Shown here piece after piece: positions 14,379 to 21,141 of a stretch of 21,141 nt of DNA. The DNA is taken from assembly GCA_964514105.1 (NCBI GenBank), contig CAZEPJ010000076.1, forward strand, positions 1-21,141. The letters are read 5' to 3'. How positions within the stretch are numbered: the first letter of the stretch is position 1; each line of letters begins with the position of its first letter. The notes under the pieces were generated by a model, which searched no databases, was not told the origin of the DNA, and saw only the letters and a list, made by a program, of their open reading frames with translations. The position numbers and the translations under genes were made by a program. The stretch is from CAZEPJ01 sp964514105. Lineage in GTDB: Bacteria; Desulfobacterota; Desulfocorpusculales; Desulfocorpusculum.

Positions 14379-15893
14379 GTGCGCACCATCCGGTCCATCG
14401 TGGACCATCAGGCGACACGGCGCGGCGGGGCCGTCTTCCTCATCGCCCCGGAGCCCGGGCTGGAGCTCACCTTCAAACAGCTTCGGGAGGGCTGCCTGGG
14501 GCTCGCCCGGTTCCTTCATGGCAGGGGTTTGGCCAGGGAGGACAAGGTCTCCTTGCTGATGCCCAACGGGTATCAGACCGCCCGACTCTTCCTGGGGATC
14601 ATGTACGCCGGCCTGGTCGCGGCTCCCCTCAACCTCCAGGCCCAGGACGCCCAGCTCTCCTACGTCCTGGATCACTCGGACACGCGGGTCGTCTTCACCA
14701 CGGCGGAGCACGAGGATCGCCTCCGGAGGTGTCTGCGAGGGGTCCCGAGAACCGTCGAGGTGCTGGTCATCGACCACGATGCACGGGAGATCCTCCCCCG
14801 CGTCCCGTCCGTCCCGACGGCCCTGCCCCAGGTCCTGCCGGACGCCCCGGCCCTGCTGCTCTACACCTCCGGGACCACCGGCCAGCCCAAAGGGGCCCTC
14901 CTGACCCACGGGAACCTAGCGGCCGGCGGAACGAATGTATGCGAGGCCCACCAGCTCACACACCGGGATCGGGGGCTGGTGTCGCTGCCCCTTTACCACA
15001 TCAACGCCGAGGTGGTCTCCGTGGTGGCCCCCCTCATGGCCGGGGGCTCCATCGTCATGCCCCACCGATTCTCCACCTCGGAGTTCTGGCCTCTCCTGTC
15101 CCGGTACCGCTGCACGTGGTTTTCGGTGGTCCCCACCATCATGGCGTACCTGGTCAACGCGACGGAGATCCAGGGGAAGGGCTTCCGTCTGGATCAGGTG
15201 CGTTTCGGCCGGTCGGCCTCATCGGCCCTCCCCCCGGCCCTCCACAGGGCCTTTGAGGGCAAGTTCGGCATCGGGGTGGTGCAGACCCTGGGGCTCACCG
15301 AGACGGCGGCGCCCATCCTGTCCAATCCCTTGGACCCGTCCCAAAGAAAGCCCGGTTCTGTGGGGCGGGCCGTGGGCAACCAGGTGCGCATCGCGGACCC
15401 GGACGGCGGCACGTGCCCCCCGGGCGTGACGGGCGAGATCCTGGTCAAGGGACCCAACGTGATGAAGGAGTATTACAAGGCCCCGGAGCTCACGGCCCAG
15501 GCTTTCACGCCCGATGGGTGGCTGCGCACCGGGGACCTGGGGTTCGAGGACGACGACGGCTTCGTCTTCGTCACGGGGCGGATCAAGGAGCTGATCATCA
15601 AAGGAGGCGAGAACATCTCCCCGGCGGAGATCGACGAGGCGCTCTACAAGCACCCGGCGGTCCTGGAGGCAGCGGCGGTGGGGATCCCGGACGAGCGGTA
15701 CGGGGAGGAGATCATGGTCTGCGTATGCCTCAAGGACGACTGCGCCTGCGGTGTGGATGAGCTGCGGCAGCACTGCCTGGACCACTTGGGGCCGTACAAG
15801 ACGCCCAAGGTGATCGTCTTTGCCGACGAGCTGCCCAAGGGGCCGTCGGGGAAGATCCAGCGGCTGAAGCTGCGGGAGTTGGCCAAGGACTGA
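14379..15893 (+). CDS. AMP-dependent acyl-CoA synthetase/ligase
   Basis: Activates a carboxylic acid to its CoA thioester through an acyl-adenylate. 504 residues, with all ANL-superfamily motifs: YTSGTTGQPKG (about 162-172, P-loop), LGLTETAAP (about 304-312), GWLRTGDLGF (about 380-389), GRIKELIIKGGENISPAEID (hinge and CoA face) and the C-terminal PKGPSGK with the catalytic Lys near 492. Overall form resembles medium-size ligases of the oxalate/acetate/fatty-acid type, and the acid cannot be predicted. The GTG at 14379 has AGGGGG 8 nt upstream; a GTG three codons earlier (14370) directly abuts that run, so the later start is preferred. It begins the block flanked by the inverted repeats. Confidence 0.92.
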   Translation: MRTIRSIVDHQATRRGGAVFLIAPEPGLELTFKQLREGCLGLARFLHGRGLAREDKVSLLMPNGYQTARLFLGIMYAGLVAAPLNLQAQDAQLSYVLDHSDTRVVFTTAEHEDRLRRCLRGVPRTVEVLVIDHDAREILPRVPSVPTALPQVLPDAPALLLYTSGTTGQPKGALLTHGNLAAGGTNVCEAHQLTHRDRGLVSLPLYHINAEVVSVVAPLMAGGSIVMPHRFSTSEFWPLLSRYRCTWFSVVPTIMAYLVNATEIQGKGFRLDQVRFGRSASSALPPALHRAFEGKFGIGVVQTLGLTETAAPILSNPLDPSQRKPGSVGRAVGNQVRIADPDGGTCPPGVTGEILVKGPNVMKEYYKAPELTAQAFTPDGWLRTGDLGFEDDDGFVFVTGRIKELIIKGGENISPAEIDEALYKHPAVLEAAAVGIPDERYGEEIMVCVCLKDDCACGVDELRQHCLDHLGPYKTPKVIVFADELPKGPSGKIQRLKLRELAKD

Positions 15894-15929
15894 CGCACAA
15901 GACAATTCGCGTTCCATAGGAGAAACCTC

Positions 15930-16772
15930 ATGGGGACATACCCCGACCTCAAAGACAAGATCGCATTGGTCACGGGCGCGGGGAAGCGCTCCGGCATCGG
16001 TTTTGCCATGGCCAGAAAGCTGGCCCAGAGCAGCGTTCACGTGATCCTGACCGACGTGGGGCTTGCCCAGGGCGAGGATACGACCGTCAAGCTGGGATCC
16101 ATGGAGGAGATGCAGGCTCTGGCCTCGGAGCTCAGTGAGGAGTGCGGGGTGGAGACGCTGGCCCTTTCCCTGGACGTGACCCAGAACGCCTCGGTGGAGG
16201 CCGCCGTCCGGGTGATGGGGGCTCGCTTCGGGGGACTGGACATCCTGATCAACAACGCGGGCGCGGCCTTTGGCGCCCCCTCCCCTGTGAAGGGGTACGA
16301 CGACGAGGCCTGGATGAAGACCTTCGACGTGAACCTTCACGGGGTGTTCCGAATGTCCAAGGCGTTTGTGCCCATGCTGAGCCGGCGCAAGGGGTGCATC
16401 ATCAACATCGCCTCCAAAGCCGGCAAGATCCCGCCCATTCTCAACGGCGCCTACGCCGTGGCCAAGGCGGCCGTCATCATGCTGACCAAGGTGATGGCGC
16501 TGGAGATGGCGCGGGAGGGGGTCCGGGTGAACGCCATCTGCCCGGCTCTGATCATGACCGACCTGCAGGTCTTCCGGATCCAGAAGGAGGCGGAGTTCTT
16601 CCAGGCCACGTATGAAGATCGGGAGAAGGCCTTGGCGGAGACGGTCCCCATGGGGTATATTGCAGAGCCCTCGCAGGTGGCCTCTTTGGCCGCGTACCTG
16701 GCCAGCGAGGCGTCCTCGTACATCACGGGGCAGGCCATCAACGTCTGCGGGGGCATGACCCTGGCCCTGTAG
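15930..16772 (+). CDS. Short-chain dehydrogenase/reductase (classical SDR)
   Basis: 280-residue NAD(P)-dependent oxidoreductase. Cofactor motif TGAGKRSGIG (15-24), NNAG (108-111), Asn135, Ser162, Tyr175 and Lys179 (AYAVAK) give the complete catalytic tetrad. Asp42 at the end of the second beta strand favours NAD(H). The stretch between Asp42 and the CDV-like LDVT motif is about a dozen residues longer than usual and Glu/Met rich. It ends with ITGQAINVCGGM, the standard C-terminal element. A RBS-like TAGGAG lies about 9 nt before the start. Sitting between an acyl-CoA ligase and E1 genes, it may interconvert a hydroxy and an oxo compound such as a hydroxyacid or acetoin/butanediol. The substrate is unproven. 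Confidence 0.9.
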   Translation: MGTYPDLKDKIALVTGAGKRSGIGFAMARKLAQSSVHVILTDVGLAQGEDTTVKLGSMEEMQALASELSEECGVETLALSLDVTQNASVEAAVRVMGARFGGLDILINNAGAAFGAPSPVKGYDDEAWMKTFDVNLHGVFRMSKAFVPMLSRRKGCIINIASKAGKIPPILNGAYAVAKAAVIMLTKVMALEMAREGVRVNAICPALIMTDLQVFRIQKEAEFFQATYEDREKALAETVPMGYIAEPSQVASLAAYLASEASSYITGQAINVCGGMTLAL

Positions 16773-16813
16773 GGCCGCACGGCGGGGCCGGCGTCGATCC
16801 AAGGAGGCGCGCG

Positions 16814-17791
16814 ATGACATTCGAGAAGGCGGATCTCCTCAAACTCCACACGAATCTGGTGAGGGTCCGGGCCTTCGATCGGGCCATGATCCGGTGGATG
16901 GCCCAGGGAAAGCTCATGTCCTTCTACCACCCCGCCGAGGGAGGGGAGGCGCCGGGGGTCGGCGGGACCACGTTTCTGCGCAGGGACGACATTGTCTCCG
17001 CACACCTGCGCGGCCACGGCCTTCCCCATCTCATCGGCAAGGGGGTGTCGCCCAAGACCTACGTGGCCGAGCATTGCGGGCGGGCCACGGGCGTGGCGCG
17101 GGGCCTCGGCTGCATCCACGGGGCCTTCGAGGAGGACGGCCTGCTGGGCGCGGGGGGCACCCTCGGGGCCTGCTTCGTCCTGTCCGCGGGCTGGGGCCTG
17201 GCGGCCAAGAAGAACGGCCGGGGCCAGGTGGTGGTCTGCTTTTTCGGCGACGGGACGTCCAACCGGGGCACCTGGCACGAGGCCGCCAACATCGCCGCCC
17301 TGTGGAAGCTCCCCGTGGTCTGGGTGTGCGAGAACAACGGGCTGGCCCAGTACGTGCCCCTCAAGGACGCGTACCCCCTGGACGATCTGGCCAACCTGGC
17401 CGCGGCGTACGGCACGCCCGCGGAGGTGGTGGACGGCCAGGACGTGCTGGCCGTGGCCGATGCCGTAATGGCCGCGGTGGAGAGGGCCCGGGATGGGCTG
17501 GGGCCGAGCTTCGTGGAGTGCAAGACGGCCCGCTTCACGCCCCACGGCATCGGGAACCCGGACGCGGTCCACGGCAAGCCCCGGGATCCCAAGGAGATCG
17601 AGGAGCTGAGGAAGCGCGACCCGGTGGCCCTCTTCCGCAGCCGCCTGCTCTCGGAAGGGGTGCTCACGGCGCAGGACGCGGCGCGCATCGAGGGGGAGGC
17701 CGAGGCCGAGGTGGCCGAGGCCGAGCAATTCTTCGAGGCTTCGCCGTTTCCCGATCCCGCCATCCTCAAGACGGCCGTGTACGCCGACTAG
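16814..17791 (+). CDS. Thiamine-diphosphate E1 alpha subunit, pyruvate/acetoin-dehydrogenase type
   Basis: 325 residues. It decarboxylates a 2-oxo acid, or cleaves acetoin, and passes the acyl unit to the E2 lipoyl arm together with the beta subunit. Features are RGHGLPHLIGKG (66-77, family RGHGHxxAxG), GAGGTLGA near 113 and the TPP motif GDGTSNRG...CENN (145-175). The loop normally reading GKGGSMH is GLGCIHG here, and HxxxGQEA reads HPAEGGEA, so this is a divergent member. The ATG has a perfect AAGGAGG upstream. It is followed after 15 nt by E1 beta. The E2 is 1.3 kb downstream; E3 is not in the window. Confidence 0.9.
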   Translation: MTFEKADLLKLHTNLVRVRAFDRAMIRWMAQGKLMSFYHPAEGGEAPGVGGTTFLRRDDIVSAHLRGHGLPHLIGKGVSPKTYVAEHCGRATGVARGLGCIHGAFEEDGLLGAGGTLGACFVLSAGWGLAAKKNGRGQVVVCFFGDGTSNRGTWHEAANIAALWKLPVVWVCENNGLAQYVPLKDAYPLDDLANLAAAYGTPAEVVDGQDVLAVADAVMAAVERARDGLGPSFVECKTARFTPHGIGNPDAVHGKPRDPKEIEELRKRDPVALFRSRLLSEGVLTAQDAARIEGEAEAEVAEAEQFFEASPFPDPAILKTAVYAD

Positions 17792-17806
17792 ACCGGAGAG
17801 AGGCCC

Positions 17807-18769
17807 ATGAGACGCATCCGGTACAACCAGGCCATCAACGAGGCGCTCACAGAGGAGATGGCCCGGGACGAGAAGGTCTTCATCCTGGGGGAAGGGGTCC
17901 AGACGAGCACCTTCGGGACGCTCACGGGCCTCATCGACCAATTCGGCCCGGAGCGGGTCATGGACACCCCCATGGCCGAAACGGCCATCGCGGGGATCGC
18001 GGTGGGGGCATCCCTCATGGGCTACCGCCCCATCGCCGATCTCATGTTCGTGGATTTCATGTACATCGCCGCGGACGAGATCATGCTCAAGGCCGCCCAG
18101 TGGCGGATGATGCAGGGGGGCTTCCAGAGTCTGCCCTGCGTGTTTCTCGCCAACATGGGCGGGTATCGAAAGCTGGGCAACGAGCACTCCCGATGCCCCT
18201 ACTCCATGTTCCTGCATCACCCCGGCCTCAAGGTGGCGGTGCCCGCTGACCCTTACGACGCCAAGGGCCTGCTGAAATCGGCCATCCGGGACAACAATCC
18301 CGTGGTGTACCTGTTTCACAAAGGGCTGCTGGGCGTGGAGGGGGACGTCCCGGAGGAGGAGTACACGGTGCCGTTTGGCGCGGCCAACGTGCGCCGGGAG
18401 GGGACCGACGTGACCGTGGTGGCCACGGGGCTCATGGTCATGTTCGCCATGGCCGCGGCCGCCCAGTTGAAGGACCGGGTCAGCGTGGAGGTCATCGACC
18501 CCAGGACCCTCGAACCTCTGGACCTGGAGACCATCCTCGCGTCCGTGCGCAAGACCGGCCGCCTGGTCATCGTGGACGAGGACACGGAGCGCTGCGGATT
18601 CGCGGGGGAGCTGGGGATGCAGGTGATGGAGCACGCCTTCTTCAAACTGGATGCCCCGGTCAAGCGGGTCTGCGCGGCCAACTGCCCCATCCCCGGCGGG
18701 ACCCTGGAGAACCACGTGCTCCCGCGGCCCGAGAAGGTCGTGGCCGCCATCGAGGAGGTCATGGCGTGA
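17807..18769 (+). CDS. E1 beta subunit, pyruvate/acetoin-dehydrogenase type
   Basis: 320-residue partner of E1 alpha carrying the transketolase-like pyrimidine domain and C-terminal domain. MRRIRYNQAINEALTEEM at the N-terminus, FILGEGVQ near 25-32, DTPMAETAIAGIAVGASLMGYRP (about 53-75) with the TPP-activating Glu, MFVDFMYIAADEI (80-92), and the C-terminal VEVIDPRTLEPLD followed by IVDEDTERCGFAGE are typical of the family. A RBS-like GGAGAGAGG precedes the ATG. The next gene (E2) starts 300 nt later, an unusually large gap within an E1-E2 operon, and copy B of the inverted repeat occupies it. Confidence 0.93.
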   Translation: MRRIRYNQAINEALTEEMARDEKVFILGEGVQTSTFGTLTGLIDQFGPERVMDTPMAETAIAGIAVGASLMGYRPIADLMFVDFMYIAADEIMLKAAQWRMMQGGFQSLPCVFLANMGGYRKLGNEHSRCPYSMFLHHPGLKVAVPADPYDAKGLLKSAIRDNNPVVYLFHKGLLGVEGDVPEEEYTVPFGAANVRREGTDVTVVATGLMVMFAMAAAAQLKDRVSVEVIDPRTLEPLDLETILASVRKTGRLVIVDEDTERCGFAGELGMQVMEHAFFKLDAPVKRVCAANCPIPGGTLENHVLPRPEKVVAAIEEVMA

Positions 18770-18865
18770 GGGAAAACCCCATGATCCACTTGGGTGAGAC
18801 GTGAGAGCAGTGTGGGCACTGGCAACCCGGCTCGGTCGGGGCAGCGAGAGGGTGCCCTAGCCCGG

Positions 18866-18996
18866 CTTGGAGGTCTTTTCGGGCACCATTGCCGACGATG
18901 CGAAGCGGCCGCGAATTCCACTGTCTGATCGGCAGGAGGCGGGGAGTTGGGGATTTGCAGCGACGCCGGGCGAGCAATGGTGGAAGAAAGGTCCTG
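18866..18996 (-). repeat. Bipartite intergenic repeat, copy B (inverted relative to copy A)
   Basis: On the minus strand this copy begins at 18996 with CAGGACCTTTCTTCCACC (block 1), continues through a 46-nt variable middle, and ends with block 2 at 18928-18866 (from TCAGACAGTGGAATTCG to CTCCAAG). Eight mismatches to copy A were counted over the 63 positions of block 2. It fills much of the 300-nt gap between E1 beta and E2. The remainder of 18770-19069 shows no gene or other clear signal, apart from the AAGGAGGG ribosome-binding site of E2. Confidence 0.75.
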
Positions 18997-19069
18997 AAGG
19001 GCGCAGGGTGCCCCGCCCGCATCCCGCACGGCTGAGTCCTCGACAACCTGTCGCAAGGAGGGTGGGGAA

Positions 19070-20353
19070 ATGCCCGTGGACATCGTCATTCCCAAGCTCG
19101 GCATGACCATGGTCGAGGCCAGGGTGGCGGCGTGGAAGGCTCGCGAGGGGGACTGGATCGAGCAAGGACAGCCCGTGCTCGTCATCGAGACGGAGAAGGT
19201 GACCTTCGAGGTGGAGAGCCTGGGGGTCGGGTTCCTGCACATCCTGGCAAGGCCGGGAACCGTCCTGCCGGTGGGGGGGGTGGCCGGGAAGCTTGCGGGG
19301 ACCGAACAGGAGCTGTGTGGCTTGCAGGCCGAACGCCCGAGCCCCACCCCGGCCGGGGAACGAGAGGGGGAGCCCCGGGTGGCGGCCTGCGACGATGCCG
19401 GACCTCCGAGAAAGGGGCGGATCGAGGTCTCCCCCGTGGCGAGGAAGATGGCCGAGGCCCACGGCCTGGACCTTGCCGGGATCCACGGGAGCGGACCCGG
19501 GGGCCGGATCCGGAGGGAGGACGTGGAGCGTGCCCTTGCCGAGGAGAAGGCCGGGGCGGCCTCTCCGCTGCGGGCGGGGGGAGCGGAGGCCGCCTCCCCT
19601 GGCGAGCGGGTGGAAGGCAAGCGGGTGATGGATCGAATTCCCCTGACGGGTATCCGGGGCGCCATGGCCGAGCACATGAAGCGGAGCCTGGCCGTGTCGG
19701 CCCAGCTGACCACCATGGGGGAGTTCGACGCCACCGAGCTGGTGCGCATGCGGGGGTTCCTCAAGGGCCGGGAGGGTAGCCCGGGCGGTCCGGTGACATA
19801 CACCGACCTCCTGGTATTCATCCTGGCCCGGGTCCTCAGGCAAAACCCCGTCATGAACGCCTCGGTCCTGGAGGACGAGATCGTGCTCTGGGACGACGTC
19901 AACATCGGGGTGGCCGTCTCCCTCCCCTGGGACAAGTACGATGCAGGCCTCATCGTGCCCGTGCTCCGGGACGCCGACCGCAAGTCCCTGCCCGAGATCA
20001 GCCGGGAGATCAAGGCGCTCAGGGCCAAGGCGGCCGGCGGGACCCTCTCCCTGGACGACATCAGCGGGGGGACCTTCACCCTGTCCAACGTGGGGGTGTT
20101 CGGGAAGGGGTACACCTTCACCACCCCCATCCTGGCCCAGCCCCAGACCGCCCTTCTCCTCACCGGGGCCATCGTGGAGCGCGCCGTGGTGGTCGACGGC
20201 GCCGTGCAGGTCCGCCCCGTCATGAACTTCAGCCTGACCTTCGACCATCGGGCCGTGAGCGGGGCCCCTGCGGGCAAGTTCCTCGTGGACATGAACACGT
20301 ACCTGACCAACCCCTATCTGCTCCTCGCCCAGCCTCCCGGCCCCGGCGGCTGA
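19070..20353 (+). CDS. Dihydrolipoamide acyltransferase E2 of a 2-oxo acid/acetoin dehydrogenase complex
   Basis: 427 residues. A lipoyl domain (1-78) carries the lipoylation site at Lys43 in ETEKVTFEVES. After a linker, an E1/E3-binding domain (about 117-156) reads VSPVARKMAEAHGLDL...GSGPGGRIRREDVERAL. The catalytic domain (about 190-427) includes GTFTLSNVGVFG and DHRAVSGAP. The last motif is normally DHRxxDG (Asp or Asn); here Ser397 replaces the acidic residue while the catalytic His393 is intact. The ATG has AAGGAGGG upstream. Together with the E1 genes it implies a complex needing an E3 encoded elsewhere. Exact acyl specificity is unknown. Confidence 0.92.
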   Translation: MPVDIVIPKLGMTMVEARVAAWKAREGDWIEQGQPVLVIETEKVTFEVESLGVGFLHILARPGTVLPVGGVAGKLAGTEQELCGLQAERPSPTPAGEREGEPRVAACDDAGPPRKGRIEVSPVARKMAEAHGLDLAGIHGSGPGGRIRREDVERALAEEKAGAASPLRAGGAEAASPGERVEGKRVMDRIPLTGIRGAMAEHMKRSLAVSAQLTTMGEFDATELVRMRGFLKGREGSPGGPVTYTDLLVFILARVLRQNPVMNASVLEDEIVLWDDVNIGVAVSLPWDKYDAGLIVPVLRDADRKSLPEISREIKALRAKAAGGTLSLDDISGGTFTLSNVGVFGKGYTFTTPILAQPQTALLLTGAIVERAVVVDGAVQVRPVMNFSLTFDHRAVSGAPAGKFLVDMNTYLTNPYLLLAQPPGPGG

Positions 20354-20390
20354 GGCCTTTGGCGCGAGGTGCGCCGTGAAGGAGGTTCCC

Positions 20391-21141
20391 ATGGCCGAAC
20401 AGGGCCGGACGGGGAGCGCGTCTCCGGGCGGTCGGGTGTATGAAGTGGGCGGCGGGCGGGCCTGGGTGCTGCTCCTGCTCCTGTGCCTCACGTACCTGTT
20501 CGACTATGCGGACCGCATGGTGGTGGGCGCGCTGATCCCGTTCATCAAGCGCGACTGGGGCCTCTCGGACCAAGAGCTGGGCTCCCTGACCAGCGTGATC
20601 TACGTGGTCATCGCCGTGTTCGTCATCCCCCTGTCTTTGGTGGTGGACCGCTGGAGCCGGCGGAAGATGATCGCCATCATGGTCTTGTTCTGGAGCCTGG
20701 CCACCCTGGCCTGCGCCTTCACCCGCAGCTACGGGCAGTTGCTCTTGGCCCGGGCCATGATCGGGCTGGGGGAGGCGGGTTATGCCCCTGCGGGGACCGC
20801 GGTGCTGGCCGCGGCATATCCCCAGGAGGTCCGGGCCCGGACCATGGGGATCTGGAACGCGTTCATCCCGCTGGGGGCGGCCGTGGGCTTTCTGGCGGGG
20901 GGGCTCATCGGGCAGCACTATGGTTGGCGCCACGCCTTCGGCCTGGTGGCCCTCCCCGGGCTGATCCTGGCCGTCCTGTTCTGGATGTGCACCCGGGACT
21001 ACCGGACCGTGCCGCTGGTGGAGGCGGCCGGGGGCGCAGGCAGCGCCGGGGCTGGGCTGGGGCAGGCGGCCCTGGGGCTCTCCCGCATCCCCACCCTCTG
21101 GTTCGTGTATGTGGCCTTTGCCATGAACACGGCCATCACCA
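20391..21141 (+). CDS. MFS transporter (partial, runs off the window)
   Basis: The first 250 residues of a major-facilitator-superfamily permease. A hydrophilic N-terminus of about 23 residues is followed by membrane segments at about 24-50, 62-82, 92-110, 115-138, 150-172 and 178-196, then a Gly/Ala-rich cytoplasmic loop and the start of the seventh segment. The loop 2-3 motif reads VVDRWSRRKM, the usual MFS D-R-x-x-R-R signature, and FDYADRMVVGALIPFIKRDWGLSDQELG near the start resembles anion:cation symporter/spinster-like members that import organic anions. The ATG at 20391 has AAGGAGG 5-6 nt upstream. It lies 37 nt after E2, probably in the same operon, and may import the locus's substrate. 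Confidence 0.88.
   Translation, partial: MAEQGRTGSASPGGRVYEVGGGRAWVLLLLLCLTYLFDYADRMVVGALIPFIKRDWGLSDQELGSLTSVIYVVIAVFVIPLSLVVDRWSRRKMIAIMVLFWSLATLACAFTRSYGQLLLARAMIGLGEAGYAPAGTAVLAAAYPQEVRARTMGIWNAFIPLGAAVGFLAGGLIGQHYGWRHAFGLVALPGLILAVLFWMCTRDYRTVPLVEAAGGAGSAGAGLGQAALGLSRIPTLWFVYVAFAMNTAIT

Noticed and set aside
16451..18715. Minus-strand open frame of 754 codons opposite SDR and E1 genes
   Set aside because: It is a shadow of motif-bearing plus-strand genes and has no domain-like content.
18857..20491. Minus-strand open frames through the E2 gene and the repeat
   Set aside because: They read through repeat copy B and then antisense to E2. The similarity of their peptide to one encoded near 14250 comes from the shared DNA repeat, not from a protein family.
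1..21141. CRISPR array, tRNA/rRNA genes, transposase or phage genes
   Set aside because: No regularly spaced repeats, RNA-gene signatures or mobile-element proteins were seen on either strand.

Overview
The window is GC-rich, densely coded DNA from a bacterium that is probably anaerobic or facultative. A TRAP uptake system, a multi-subunit 2-oxoacid:ferredoxin-type oxidoreductase, a GntR/FCD regulator and a Crp-like regulator lie together. This would fit a Desulfobacterota (former deltaproteobacterial) respirer or syntroph, but the assignment is inferred from gene content only. No rRNA, tRNA, CRISPR array or insertion sequence was recognised.

Layout. (1) 1-3341, plus strand: a three-gene TRAP transporter, dctP-dctQ-dctM, with a leader region and a large potential hairpin between dctP and dctQ. 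(2) 3364-6120, minus strand: a tiny Cys-rich lipoprotein, a monofunctional biotin-protein ligase (birA), an FmdB-type zinc-ribbon protein and an HD-domain protein. (3) 6261-6962, plus: a Crp/Fnr-family regulator with a near-consensus CRP-type site just upstream of its own start. (4) 7047-8918, minus: the housekeeping tRNA-modification gene mnmG. (5) 9094-9801, plus: a FadR-type GntR regulator whose upstream region contains a perfect palindromic operator candidate. (6) 9972-14154, plus: a tightly coupled four-gene 2-oxoacid oxidoreductase. Its first gene fuses a GltD-like FAD/NAD(P) module to a 2[4Fe-4S] ferredoxin, followed by alpha, beta and gamma subunits. (7) 14379-18769, plus: acyl-CoA ligase, short-chain dehydrogenase, and thiamine-diphosphate E1 alpha and beta of an acetoin/pyruvate-dehydrogenase-type complex. 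(8) 19070-21141, plus: the E2 lipoyl acyltransferase and an MFS transporter that runs off the window.

How it may work together. From 9094 onward the region reads as one catabolic locus. A GntR regulator is followed by two different machines for oxidative cleavage of 2-oxo compounds (an iron-sulfur OFOR and a lipoate-dependent E1/E2 pair), an acyl-CoA ligase, a dehydrogenase that could make or use a carbonyl compound, and an uptake permease. The substrate cannot be fixed from sequence. No E3 (dihydrolipoamide dehydrogenase) lies in the window.

The most unusual structural signal is a bipartite intergenic repeat. One copy is at 14191-14300 and the other, inverted, at 18866-18996. They bracket exactly the ligase-SDR-E1alpha-E1beta block and separate E1 from E2. 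Other points of interest are a Ser in place of the usual Asp/Asn in the E2 HxxxDG motif, and the small lipoprotein's Cys pattern.
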